Assembly: GCA_947646735.1 (NCBI GenBank)
Contig: CANTFK010000228.1
Location: 186,001 to 250,000, forward strand
Direction of reading: 5' to 3'
Origin: Peronospora farinosa
Lineage: Eukaryota; Oomycota; Peronosporomycetes; Peronosporales; Peronosporaceae
Length of the DNA stretch: 64,000 nucleotides
Below are positions 33,569 to 45,286 of this stretch, one piece after another. The notes under the pieces are model-generated. The model was not told the origin of the DNA, searched no databases, and saw nothing but the letters and a program-made list of their open reading frames with translations. Made by a program: the position numbers and the translations under genes. Every line of letters begins with the position of its first letter. Position 1 is the stretch's first letter.

Positions 33569-34045
33569 AATCGGGGCCCAGGGTACCAAGGCCCCAGGGT
33601 ACCAGGGTACAGGGGCCCCAGGGTACAAGGGCCCAGGCCTCGCAAGGTCTTAAGGTTCAATCGAGGGTCACCAGGGACACGGTTTCCAGTCACCAGGGAC
33701 CGGAGTACTAGTCACCAGGGACAGGGTTTTCAGTTACCGGGGACAGGGATACCAGTGACCGGGGACAGGGTTTCTAGTAACCGGGGACAAGGGTATCAGT
33801 CACCAGGGACAGGGCTCCAAGGACAGGGGTACCAGCTACCGGGGACAGGGGTATCGAACGTCCAGGTTACCGGGGACAGGGATACCAGTTACCGGGTACA
33901 GGGTTTCTAGCAACCGGGGACAAGGGTATCAGTCACCAGGGACAGGGCACCAGGGACAGAGTACCAGCTACCGGGGACAGGGGTACCAGTCACCGGGGAC
34001 AGGGGTACCAGTTACCGGGGACAGGGGTATCGAACGTCCAGGGTC
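33569..34045. repeat. 22-bp GC-rich minisatellite
   Basis: Units of about 22 bases built on GGGGACAGGG and CCAGTCACC or CCAGTTACC. About 15 imperfect copies, preceded by GGTACCAGG-type repeats. G-runs could allow quadruplexes. Confidence 0.9.
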
Positions 34046-34504
34046 AAAGGTACAAGGTTACCCTACCGTGCGCACACCAGGACCCGAAAGGGCCAGTGCC
34101 CCGAGGTGGTCCAGGGTCCTAAGTTCAAAGAAGGTACAAGGTATTTCTACGTGCAGAGACAGTACAGGCTCCAAGGTCCAAGGGCCCACGGTACAAGAGA
34201 CCAGGGTATCAGGGACCTGGGTACAGGGTGCAGGGTACCGGGGTGCCGGGGCCCAGGGTACCAGGGTCCCAGGGTACCAGGGTAACGGGGTCCAGGGGTA
34301 CCGGGGCCCAGCTGTGGAGAAGTGCCAGAGAAATGGGGGGGCCTTCGAAGTTATTATAATAACTGGCGTGAAAGATCTCGGTCACTCTCTTGAATGAGTG
34401 ACAGGGAGTGACCAGGGCCCCGAAGTGGTCCAAGGTCCCGAGTTCGGAGAAGGTACTAGGATGTCCTACACTACAGACTAAAGGACTAGTGCTGCTAGGG
34501 CAGC

Positions 34505-35035
34505 TTAGGTGGACCCCAGGTAACAGGTGGGTCCCAGACAACAGGTGGACCCAGGTAACAGGTGGGTCCCAGACAACAGGTGGACCCAGGTGACCGGTGG
34601 ACCCCAGGTGACAGGATGACCCAGGTGACCGGTGGACCCAGGTGACCAGTGGACCCCAGGCGACTTGTGGGTCCCATGTGACAGGTGGACCCCAGGCGAT
34701 AGGTGGACCCAGGTGACTGTTGGACCCAGGTGACCGGTGGACCCCAGGTAACAGATTGACCCCCCAGTGACAGGTTGACCCAGGTGACAGGTTGACCCAG
34801 GTGACCGGTGGACCCCAGGTAACAGGTGGACCCCAGACAACAGGTGGACCCAGGTGACCGGTGGACCCCAGGTGACAGGTTGACCCAGGTGACCGGTGGG
34901 CCCAGGTGACCAGTGGACCCCAGGCGACTGGTGGATCCCAGGTGACAGGTGGACCCCCCGTGACAGGTGGACCCCGGACAACAGGTGGACCCAGGTGACC
35001 GGTGGACTTAGGTGACCGGTGGACCCCAGGGAATA
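34505..35035. repeat. 18-19-bp minisatellite
   Basis: Units of the type CAGGTGACCGGTGGACCC with variants ACAACAGGTGG and AACAGGTGG, nearly 30 copies. Long minus-strand frames across it (GHLGPPVTWG cycles) are a by-product. Confidence 0.9.
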
Positions 35036-35884
35036 GAAGACACAAGGCTTCCTTAAAGTGCAGAGCCGGTACAAGTCCCATGTCCTAAAAGAGCCAGTTG
35101 TTCTTCCACAAGTTGACACGTGGTACTATCCAGATCAAAGGGTTAGGGTTTGGCAAGAAAAGCATACAGAGAATAAGATAAATAAACACACTCGAATTTG
35201 CATTACACGTGGCAGCTCCAAGCGCCTCCTCTTAGCTTCTCCGTCACCTCACCTATTCCGGGCGGGATACCCTTTGGCCCACCGACGTCAGGTGAGGTGA
35301 CGGCTCAAGCAACGCAAGTTGAACCTCAGGATACTTGGCCTGAGGTGTCAAGTTAGTGTCAAGACTCAAGTGCGAGCTTGTTTCGATCTACCCACCTGTT
35401 CCGGGGAAGGGGTTTATTTTGGCCCCCCCCCCCGTTGAAGACAGACGTGTGGTAAGATTCAAGCTCGAACGAACCCCAGGAAGTATTTTGGCCTGTGGGT
35501 TCGTACCCATTCTACGACCCGCTATAGGAAGCGGTTTCCCTGCGGGGAACAAGAAAAGGGGTCGAAAGACCAAGAAACCGTTAGCCACCGAAGGGGTACA
35601 TAGTACCAGGTGCACTGCTCTCGACCCAGTCGATTGAGCCCAAGAAACCCTGAGCCCGAGTGAAGTATATCCACTCGTGGCCCCCAAGTCCCGGCATACA
35701 AGACCAAGTCTTTAAGTCTTCTGCGTCTAACGAGGAGCAAGACCAGCCAAGCCGACGGGTACACAAGGTGAGACCCAAGGTTGACGCGACACGGTATCGG
35801 GGTACCCCCTCCGTAAGTCGGCAGTCCGGCGCTGTGTGTGTTTGAGGTTCTCTCACGTTGTTTAAGGATCCACTCCACCACATA

Positions 35885-37110
35885 TGCTTGCCGTCGAAAG
35901 TAGAACCAAATCACCAAACTTGAACCTCTCAAAGTTCTTGCGTCCGCGCTGATCTGCGGACGCCTTCTGCTTATCGACCGCAGCGACAATGGCGTTGCGC
36001 AAAAATCGCGCGACAGATTGAAGATGTATCACAAATTTGTCGATCGAGTCTGACAGAAGGACTCAAGATGGAGACTGAGCTGCGCTAGCCGGAGGAAAAA
36101 TAAACAACAAAAAAACATACTTTAATACTAAACCAAAAAGATTCTGTGACTTGGAGCGCGTTTGCAACGCATGTAGCGAGTCGGGTAATGACTTTATCAT
36201 AGACGTTAGTGGCACCGAGACATCCGGTGCCCCCCCAAGAGTAGAAGAATCGGCCAAACTAAGAAGAGCCGGGACGCGCAGATGACGAGCGGTATTCACG
36301 AAAAAGGAAGTTAATCCAGTCGTAGCGTGAACAGCGTTGTTCAACGCGAATTCAGTCATGGGGAGTAACTCGCTCCATGACGTAAAAGACTTAACGTAAC
36401 TGCGCAGAACGTCTTACTACACGCGATTGACACGCTCGGTCTGTCCATCCGTTTCAGGGAGTGCGCGGTGGTAGTCATCATCAGACGAGGGCCAAGAATC
36501 TCGAACAAGAGAGACCATAATGTGGCCGTAAATCGAGGATCGCGGTCGGATACAATCGTGGCGGGCATGCCATGATGTTTAAAGACCATGTCTACGAAGA
36601 GAGCCGCAATGTTCTCGGCCGTGATGGAAGCAGCGACAGGTGAAAGATGCGCCATCTTACTAAACCTGTCCACGATGACTAGGATGCCTATGCACCCCTG
36701 CGCATCGGCTGGTAATCCAAAGATGAATTCCATACTCACGGAATTACAAAGGATCGTGGCTATCGGGAGAGGGCAAAGCGGAGCCTGTGCCGATGGGGTC
36801 GGCTTCACACGCTGTCACATCTCACAGGACCGAACCCACTTGCGGACCCACTTTTACATGTGGGGCCGATAGAAGTTCCGAGACAGCGCGAGATACGTCT
36901 TCTCGCGACTCAGATGGCCACTGCTGGCGCTATCGTGGTGCTTGTGGAGAACAAGGGCACGAAAATTGTCGTCTAGTGGGACGACGATACGAGGAGTGTC
37001 AAACTGATCAATTTGATACATGAGCAACTTGCCATCGAAGGAGTGCCATGCAATGTGGGCACGAGTGGAAGCGGGGAGTAAACGCAATGCTTCGTCAGAG
37101 GGGTCGCTAC
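35885..37110 (-). pseudogene. Integrase of element 3 (zinc and catalytic parts)
   Basis: On the minus strand: HHDSASSGHLSREKTYL (start of the HHCC domain), then the core with MEFIFGLPADAQG, VSDRDPRFTATLW and a damaged third motif. The last pieces before the inserted LTR read QKASADQRGRKNFERF and GDLVLLSTA. Several frames and stops. Confidence 0.82.
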
Positions 37111-37144
37111 AGTAGAGGACAATCGGTGATTAAAACATATCACG

Positions 37145-38470
37145 TTAATACGCCTCTGCGAATTCATCACGCAACGGGTTGACCGCGGACACAGCCGTGG
37201 TATTAATTTCAAGCATCGCACACGCGATGCAGTCGTCGTCATCGGCGTCCGTCGTGGCCACAGCCGGTGTATCTTCGCGAGGATCATAGTCGGGTCTCCG
37301 CGATAAATCATCTGCAATAACTTTTGTTGCTTCAGTCTCGTAATGTACCACAAAGTTGTACTCAGCAAAAAATGACAACCAGCGCGCCATGTGCTGGCTG
37401 AGATACGGGCTTTTAGTCGCGGTTCGTAAGGACGCATGATCGGTGTAGATGATAAATGTTTGCTTTCCAAGCAAGTAAAAGCGGAATTTTGCTAGTGCGT
37501 ATCGCATCGCTAGCAGCTCCTTATCGTGAACTGGGTAATTGCGCGCGGTAGGTTTTAATTGCCGAGATTAGTAGCTCACCACACTTTCGTTACCATTTTC
37601 ATCATGCTGCATTAACGCACATCATATGGCGAAGCCACTTGCATCGTAGACAACATGAAACGGGGTGTCATGATTAGGCAGCGCTAATATTGGCGCTGTC
37701 GAGAGTCTCGACTTGATCTCTTCAAATGCAGACTGGTGCTTCTGGCGCCATACCCATATGGCGTCCTTCTTCAGCAGTTGTGACAGCGGTTAAACATCCG
37801 ACGCAAAGTCCTTCGCGTATTGATGAAGGTAATTGGCCAAACTAAATTATTGACGGAGATGATTCTGATCCTTTAGGACTGGCCAAGAACAAATTGCCGA
37901 AGCTTTTCCGGATCATCGCGAACACCCTTTGCGCTAACATAGCTGCCCAACACGGGAATCTCAAGAGCACAAAAGATGCAGATCTTCCGTTTCGCGTAGA
38001 GTTTGTTCTCGCGCGTAGCTTCAAACATCTTACTAGGTGTCAAAGATGCACATCCAGGTCTGCCGCGCCCTCAGTGGCGCGACTGTGAACGAAGATATCG
38101 TCAGATTATCTAGGCGCAAAATCGCGAGATGGGCGAAGAACGTGAGACACCATACGGTTAAAAGTAGCAGGGGTACTTCTGAGCCCCTGCAGCATCACAA
38201 GCCACTCCCACAACATACCGCTAGGCGTGCTGACGGTGGTAAGCGGAACTTCCTCGGGACGCATCAGGATTTGGTAAAAGCCGTCCGTCAGGTCTAAGGA
38301 CGAGAAAATCGTGCTTCCAGACATGGTATCCAAACCATGTCTTTCCGTGGAATTATTGTCTGCGCTGGAATTGTAGCATCATTCAGTTTGTTAAAAGCGT
38401 GAACAACACGCCATCCACCTGTCGCCTTCTTGACACAGAAGGTGGGACTCGAGTGTGGCAATGATCTCTC
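37145..38470 (-). pseudogene. Reverse transcriptase and RNase H of element 3
   Basis: Minus strand: SLDLTDGFYQILMRP and GMLWEWLVMLQGL (RT palm). The active-site strand then reads ..FAPR-stop-SDDIFVHSR, a TAA two residues before the paired aspartates (about 38080-38100). RNase H holds HVVYDASGFAI with a stop close behind, and TDHASLRTATKS at about 37430. Non-functional. Confidence 0.82.
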
Positions 38471-39280
38471 GCGCGCTTGGTCAGACTGACGACGCCTTCA
38501 AAAAAGCGTCAATCGCTTCAACCTGTTCATGTGGCAACGGCCACTGACGTGTCACTCAACACTTCGACTTAGGGACGAGATCTATCTCGTTTCGCACTCC
38601 TCAGTAGGCGAAAAGATTTGCTGGAATGGTGTAAGAAAAGACATCAGGGAGTTCGCGCGCGAGTGCGAAAACAGGGTTTTTCGACGCATCGAGTTCTTTT
38701 TACATTTGAGCATCACATCGCTCCTCTCGAGCGGACTTCGGTTCCATTCCTTTCAAACACTCATAATTTTGGTATGCCGGAGCCTAAACGACTACACATA
38801 GTTGTTCGATCTCTCTCCCTACAAGTCACGCAGCATCTCTTCTCAAGGAAGCTCTGAGAGCTGCGTAATTTCAGACGCGTCGCGAGGCGGACTCGCGACT
38901 TGCAATGGATGGCTCGATGGAATAACACCAGTCATGTTACCGACATTAATGGTCTCAAGAAGCGGCTCCGGCGTGGGAGGGCTCGACGGAACAGCGGAGC
39001 GGCGACGCGCACGGCGCCGTCTGCGACGTCACGACACAGAAACACGAACCGGATACTCAACTGGACGTACGGAAGTCACTGCTTTCGTGAAACTCGCCAG
39101 AGACCCCTGCCTCGGCGTGGTGTTCTCAACGTGGACTGAAACGGGTGCCACTGCACGCTCGTGACGTACCGGAAGCCACTGCTACGGTACGGTTTTGGAA
39201 GAATTCGCATAGGCGGGAGCCGCTGCTCGACCGTGCGACACCCGAAGCCACTGCTGCGGGTTAGATTCTTGACTCAGACA

Positions 39281-39778
39281 CTATTGTTCGACTGAGGAGG
39301 AGCATGTTGCGGAGTAGTACACTACGCGCGAAGGGCCATCGCACACTTCGTGGGTAGGATGAGTCGTGGGATCGGGATCCACGACGGCAACATGCTGCCA
39401 CGTACTGGCAGGGCAATCAAGGACTGCGATTACCGCATTAATTTCGATATCACGTGGCTGACCATTACAGTTCAGCCAATAAATTTCGGATCGATGCCGC
39501 GCAAGCCACGGCATCCCAAATATACATTCAAAGGATCCACTCAAGTTAATAACTTGAAATGCATCACTACTAGTAAACATATCGAACCGGTAAGGGAACA
39601 CCACCGAACGTTTCCGGCGCGTGTGAGGCTTTCCGTCTGCATAATAAACGAATATCTCCTCAGAAGACTCACACGCAACCGCGAGGGGAGGATCGACAGA
39701 TTGTTGGCGCGGACAAAATTGTTCGTCGCGCCGAAGTCCAGCAAAGCGCGAAGTGGACGCGACGCACCGTCGACTTAA
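39281..39778 (-). pseudogene. Aspartic protease of element 3
   Basis: Minus strand: ML-DFGATNNFVRANNL around the active site, where the family has VDxGA, then ECIFGMPWLARHRSEIYW. Frames change near 39600. The stretch 38471-39280 between RT and protease is too degraded to assign. Confidence 0.65.
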
Positions 39779-39914
39779 ACACTGAGCACAATCAAACGCG
39801 GATCATTGCTGGACGTAGTGGCATTCAGCTGTGCATAATGCACAGCGGGGATAGGAGAACGTGTCGCTACCTTAGGCACATTCTTCCGTCTTCGCCCAGT
39901 AGGACTTCTCGCGC

Positions 39915-40738
39915 CTACTGGTTATCGCCATTTTTTGGCTGCCTGGCGAGGGAGAAGGAGACGTCAGACTCGGCGACAGCGATCACTGGTGCAGGCGCAC
40001 GGCAGACGGCTGCGCGATGACCAGGCTTACGATAGCGGAAACAGACCAGGTGTTTCGCTGTTGCAGGCTTCTGAGAACTGTGACTTGAAGCACGCCTATG
40101 ACCTGGGGCGTGATAGATTGCATCGAGCTCCATTGGATCAGGATCCTGAGAAGCGCGTTGGGGAAGCGAGTGATCCAATTGCGAAGCCAAGACACTGAAG
40201 TCTTCACGCAGCACAATGCTGACCGCAATTTCAAGAGAAGGGGAGGTTTACGCGTTAATGAACCACGCCGATGCCCAGCATTCATCCCGGTAACGAACAC
40301 ATGGACTTGTGTCATCGTGTCAATAAGGTCGGCGACTATGCACGATGCCGCGTTGGATGTAGTCCAGTATTGACAGACTACCCTGCCGCAACGCAAGGAA
40401 TGTGGAGCGATGGTGGTGCTCGTTTTGCGGAGGCTCAAACGCCAAGCTCAAGTGGCCTGCATGTCCGGGAAACATCCCGGATTGACAGCAAGATTTCCCA
40501 ATGCCCACTCTTTTGCCTTACCAGTCAACTTATACAGGAGGAAGTGGGTACGCGTGAACTCCGTCGTTAGCTGGCGGGCTTGGACAGCAATGTCCACTTT
40601 ACAAAGCAAGCGACTGAGCGCGAGACGCTTTGTTCCCTTTCCGTTGTAGCTAGAAACATCGAGTTTAATGACGTTAGACCCCGTGACAACGGTGGGAGTT
40701 GAAGCTTGCTGGCGTAATTCGGCGAGCTTGCGGTTCAC
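39915..40738 (-). pseudogene. Gag of element 3
   Basis: Minus strand: VIKLDVSSYNGKGTKRLALS and LTGKAKEWALGNLA (Gag domain), then after frameshifts DPDPMELDAIYHA and a zinc knuckle reading CFRYRKPGHRAAVC. The second cysteine of CX2C is tyrosine. Confidence 0.8.
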
Positions 40739-40963
40739 GAAGTCTTGAATGGCTACACGTTAGAGCCGCTCAGACGTATCTTTGAGCATGGCAACTACGG
40801 TAGTAAGTCCGGCCAAGTCGGCCAGGCGACGCAGAGCTTCCCACTCGAAGGGGGTCAGATGTTCGAAGTCATCGTGTGACAACACTCCCTCCCCCCGCTA
40901 GCGCCCTGTATCGGCGGAGCGCTCATATTCGTTGGAAGGACTACGAAGTGCTACCAGTTTAAC

Positions 40964-41284
40964 GGGGCTAGAGCTCCGTTACTTTTACACACTATAGGTA
41001 TTACGATGAAGCGTAAGAGAAAACGCAATAACTAGCGTGCTAAGGCAAATTTCAACTCTGATTTTTATATTTTATGTTTTTTGACTAAGTACGAGTTGTT
41101 ACCAAACTCATGGAAACCACTCAGCTACAAATCTCTCTCCTATCGGCTGATAATGAGACTGATTCTCACTTACCTGCAAATAGAGATACGAATGGCTACA
41201 CCGGCTATCTCGGTTGTAGCATATAACTACTAATGTAATACGAATTTAACGGACCCTAATTGTGTAATGGTACACCCTGTTACA
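40964..41284 (-). repeat. 5' LTR of element 3
   Basis: Minus-strand start TGTAACAGGGTGTACC. Its inner end is followed by the primer-site candidate ACTGGTAGCACTTCGTAG, as in elements 1 and 2. Confidence 0.85.
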
Positions 41285-43010
41285 TTACCCGTACTGGCGT
41301 GAACACTATTATTAATGTCTAACTCCACGAATGGCAATTGCTTATTACATTCTTTAGGAGTCACTACTGTGCGCCAAGCATCCGCCACGACTCGCTTGGC
41401 TCGTTCTGTTTGGCCATCGGTCTGAGGATGATCGGCTGTTGACATGTGGAGCTTGCTACGTAGCAGCTCAAACACATGACGCCAAAAACCTGACGCAAAA
41501 CGAGGATATCTGCTCGATACTATGGACTCGGGAATTCCGTATAGTCGATACACGTGATCAGGGAACAAGAGGGCAGCCTCTTTTCCTGAGATCTTGGTGC
41601 TACATGGTGCCAAATGCACCATCTTGCTCAGTCTGTCTACAAAGACAACGAGCCCCGTCCTGCCTTTATGGTCAGGCGGTAAGCCAAACATAAAGTCCAA
41701 GCTGACCGACTTCCAACGATCCGTTGTAATCGGCAATGGCTTCAGTGGCGCACTGCTAGATGGTGCAGGCTTTATGCGCTGACACTCTTCACAAGAGCCA
41801 ATTTATGTTGGCCACCCACCAATATAGGTGGGGACACCAAAATTCCTCTGACACTCGTAAGAATGTCTTTTCACGGCCCAGATGCCCACTAGATGGAGCA
41901 TCACGGCACTCGTGAAGTATCATCAGCTTGTGATCTGTGTCATGAGGGTCATAGATTCTCAAGGGTTCACAGGGTGACAATTGATTCCATAACAGGCCAT
42001 CACTGTAACTTAAGCGTTTTAACTTCGCTTTGAGGTGCGACGGAAGGGTAAACTTTCGTCCACCAAAATGATATAACAGCAGGCGACAATGTTCGTCCTG
42101 ACTGTAACACTCCTTTATATCGGAGGCCATTGAGCTCGTCACATGGTAGGCCTTCATGCCTGCCAATGTTGACGACTCGCTTGTGCTTTCGTACAAGGCA
42201 CACTTTCCTGGTGTCTTGCCTCGAAGTCTGTTCAGCGCAATAACGCGTCAGACAAGACATTCGACTTACCCAGCTTATATCAGCTTTGAAATTAAATTCA
42301 GAGATGAATGTTAGCCGTCTCGCCATCCTAGGCGAGAGGTGCGATGATTTTATAGCGATCCGCAGTGATGCGTGATCCGCATCAACCACATAAGTTTCGG
42401 TGCCCAAGAGGTGCACACGAAACTTCACAAGGGTATACTTCATTGAAAGTAGCTCTTTGTCATGCACAGGGTAATTCAGCTCTGCCGCTTTCAAAAGACG
42501 AAACTGATACGAATGACACGGTCAATACCGCTATCATCCTTCTGCATGAGCGCGCTGCCGATTGCAAAAATGCTCGCATCGTAGACGACGCTAAAAGGCT
42601 TATCCGCATCTGGAAATGCCAAGATCGGTGCCTCTACAAGAGATTGCGTCACTGATGTGAACGCATCTTCTTGCTCCTTTGACCAAGTCCATTCTTTATC
42701 TTTTGTAAAAGATCAGACAATGGCTTAGTCTGCTCCGCATAAATTCTTGCTGTACTTATGCAAGTAATTAGCGAGCCCAAGGAATTGGCGCAGATCCTTC
42801 ACATGACGTGGGACTGGCCATTCCTTTACAGCCTTAACCTTTACTGGGTCTGCTCGTACACCATGTGCACCTACGATGCAACCCAGTACAGGTATCTCGG
42901 GGACCCCTATTACGCACTTTTGCAAGTTAACGTATAATTGGACGTTCCCAGAGTTTGCAACATGTGTTGGGGCGCTGTTTGTAAAAGGGGTAGAAATTAC
43001 CATCACTAGC
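41285..43010 (-). mobile_element. Partial minus-strand copy of element 2 (RT end, RNase H, integrase)
   Basis: Minus strand: VLGCIVGAHGVRADP and FLGLANYLHKYS (RT end), VVDADHASLRIAIKS (RNase H), CRDAPSSGHLGREKTF and LDFMFGLPPDHKG, DHPQTDGQTERAKRVV (integrase). Wording is almost the same as 20510-22150 on the plus strand. It stops abruptly at both ends: at the element 3 LTR (41284) and near 43010. Confidence 0.85.
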
Positions 43011-43589
43011 TCATACGTGCGCTTGAGGAAGGCTTAAGCCCAAGTATAAGGTATTAAGGAAAAAATAACTCTGATATTTATGTTAATTATAATACGTACT
43101 ATTTGCAAAGATTTTAAGTCATAATAAATACGACAGTGTTGCCGCCTTTCGAAAATTACACAAATTTAAGATCTATCATTGGTCGATAATGGGTCTTTAG
43201 GCCCCAATAATAAACCACTAATATATTGAAATGCTGTGCCCGCTATTCGGGCGCAGCACCTGCCTACAAATGTAATTGTTTAATTCTGTTATTGTTATAT
43301 ATGCAATGTGGACCATTACATCACACCATTCTTTAGGCCTCGCATAATCGAGCAACATCCGACACGTCGCGAAGAAGAGAGGAACTCGGCTCCCACTTCG
43401 GTAGACCCCGGTCCCTCTTCGGTAGATCCGGTCCCTCATCGGTAGACCTGGGTCCTTCAAGTTTTAGCCACTCCTGACCAGTCAACTCAAGGATCAGATC
43501 AGTCGACACAATAAATTAGGGCTTCAGGCAAGAATAGAGTAAAGGATTTTAAAGGATAGGACTATGTTGAATACTACTTAATTTGATAT
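43011..43589. other. Unassigned AT-rich sequence
   Basis: No gene seen. A short direct repeat of GGTCCCTC.TCGGTAGA type occurs three times at about 43400-43455. Confidence 0.35.
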
Positions 43590-44157
43590 CTACGTGGCAT
43601 GACTTCATCGTCCCTAAGAAACCTGTTCTAAGCTATTCACCTGTTCCGGTGGGGATATATCTGGCCTCCAGTTGAAGACAGTCGTGTATAGAAGTTCAAG
43701 TGCGAATAGAGCTCCAGGATGTATTTGGCCTGTGATCTCGTTCGAGTAGAAAACCCCCCAAGACTTGCTATGGGAAGCGGTCTCCCTCGACTCACGGTCG
43801 GGAGCAAAGTATAGGTCAGGTGGTTGATACCCCTGAAACAAGAAGGAAAAGGCCATGGACGACAAGCTCCCTAAAGAATTTTGTTCTAAGCCCATTCTCG
43901 ACAAGTTTGACCGAGTGGCCACCTACCGGCCCACCGAGTAAAGCATATCTACTCGAGGCCCCCAGGTCTACCTCCCTCAAGGCAGACGTCTACATCCTCA
44001 CAAAGTCTTCCGAAGAGTGCAACCCTCCAGCCGACTGGTACAAAAGCTTAGAGAAGTTCCATACGCGGCATCCGGGTACCCCCTCCGACAGTCGGTAGTC
44101 CGGCACAGTGAAAACTTGGAGTCTTATCAAGCAGTTATAAGAACCCATTTCACCACA
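43590..44157 (+). repeat. LTR remnant of element 4
   Basis: Shares CACCTGTTCCGG, GTTGAAGACAG, GGTACCCCCTCCG and GTCCGGC with 35380-35882. The left border is uncertain. Confidence 0.6.
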
Positions 44158-45286
44158 ATGATGCGCGTGCTCGGTTTTGAGCCAGAAATTTCACCGCGAT
44201 TCCTAAATCGATATAGATGTTCTGGTCAAGAATGAGAATAAGATCGAAGAGCCACTGGAAGATCGATCGCCAGTGACAGAAGAAGAAGAAGGAAAAGATC
44301 GAGGGACCTACCGGACCTTGGGAGGGGCCCGATCAACATGGTCGAGGTTGAACCTATTGAAGAGAAACCTGATACCCTCCTTATGCCTTCGTAGAGGACA
44401 TTTTGGTCCATGATACCTATCATAGTCCAGAGGACCATCAGCCGACGGTGAAAACCGAGAGGCTATGGCCACCGAGACAACAAAAAGCCAAGATCGCGCA
44501 GTACAAGCCAACAAAGTTCCGGATGAAGGCGCCAAGAAACACCAAGTCGACAGGCTCCGAGAAGTCATAAATGTCATCATGGGCGGACGCTGACGTCACA
44601 CAGGCCTACCACCAACGCAATTTGAACGCATTCCTGGAGAGCTACCCCGTCGCGAAGAACCTTGAGATTCAGCTACCTGGGCAGCTCACTGGACCTGTAA
44701 GGATCCTATCATGGCTGCAGACTATCACAAACGCAAAAACCGCACTGGTCACCCTCCTTTGAGAATCGAGCATGGTCGTAGAAAGGTTTGACCCGGACGA
44801 CTTGCTTTCCCTGGGGTTCGACAGAATCACAAGACGTTAAAGAAATTCCACAAACGTTTGGTAATCCTTGTCGGTACAACACTAGCAAAGGAAGACTAAC
44901 CTCCGACGAAACATGCAAGCACCGTCCAGAGACATCTGAATAACGCTCCAAGACATCGCAATCCACCCCCAAATGTATGGGGACACCGGATACTCATAGT
45001 TGAAGCAAGGTCCACCACACCTCCTGCCACAGAGCGACCAAATCACATCAGGGCAGCGGTCAAAGAGATCATCGTCAACTGGCTTAGTAACGAGGATGCC
45101 CCTGGGACCGGCAGGTGCGGATATGCTTTAAGCCCGAGCGCGCAATGCGGAGCAGGAGCCGCGAGCGCCAGAAATGGGGACGCAATGGCAAAATGATAAA
45201 TCATTTTCGAATTCAGCCAATGAAAAATTAGCAAGGACAAATAGTAAAAAATAAAAATTTGCTTTGCCACGTGGCGAAGATGATGG

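Larger units (their letters stand above)
33548..35882 (+). repeat. Solo-LTR-like insertion (element 4 family) with internal minisatellites
   Basis: Starts TGTGTGGTGAAGTG and ends CACTCCACCACA, imperfect inverted ends. Its last 700 bases resemble the LTR before element 4 (43590-44157). TA lies on both sides (33546-33547, 35883-35884). With it removed, the integrase of element 3 reads in frame across the joint (STASI/PNAVTNLG). No protein is supported inside. Confidence 0.65.
31648..41284 (-). mobile_element. Element 3: third Ty3/gypsy family, minus strand
   Basis: LTRs at 40964-41284 (5') and 31648-31967 (3'), about 320 bases each and clearly alike. On the minus strand, gag, protease, RT, RNase H and integrase run from 40738 down to 35885. 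The integrase C-terminus resumes at about 33545 after an inserted LTR. An antisense (plus-strand) ORF fills the space before the 3' LTR. The upstream flank is integrase of a minus-strand element 2 copy; the 3' flank does not match, so rearrangement is likely. Confidence 0.82.

Noticed and set aside
34209..35119. Long Pro/Trp-rich minus-strand frames (290 and 204 codons)
   Set aside because: They lie over the 18-19-bp minisatellite and have no non-repeat domain.
35388..35989. Overlapping minus-strand frames (155 and 100 codons)
   Set aside because: They lie in LTR sequence shared with 43590-44157 and have no coding signature.
36356..36872. Plus-strand frame 36588-36872 within the integrase region
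   Set aside because: The minus strand holds clear DDE integrase motifs; the plus frame is its shadow and does not match the antisense coiled-coil gene.
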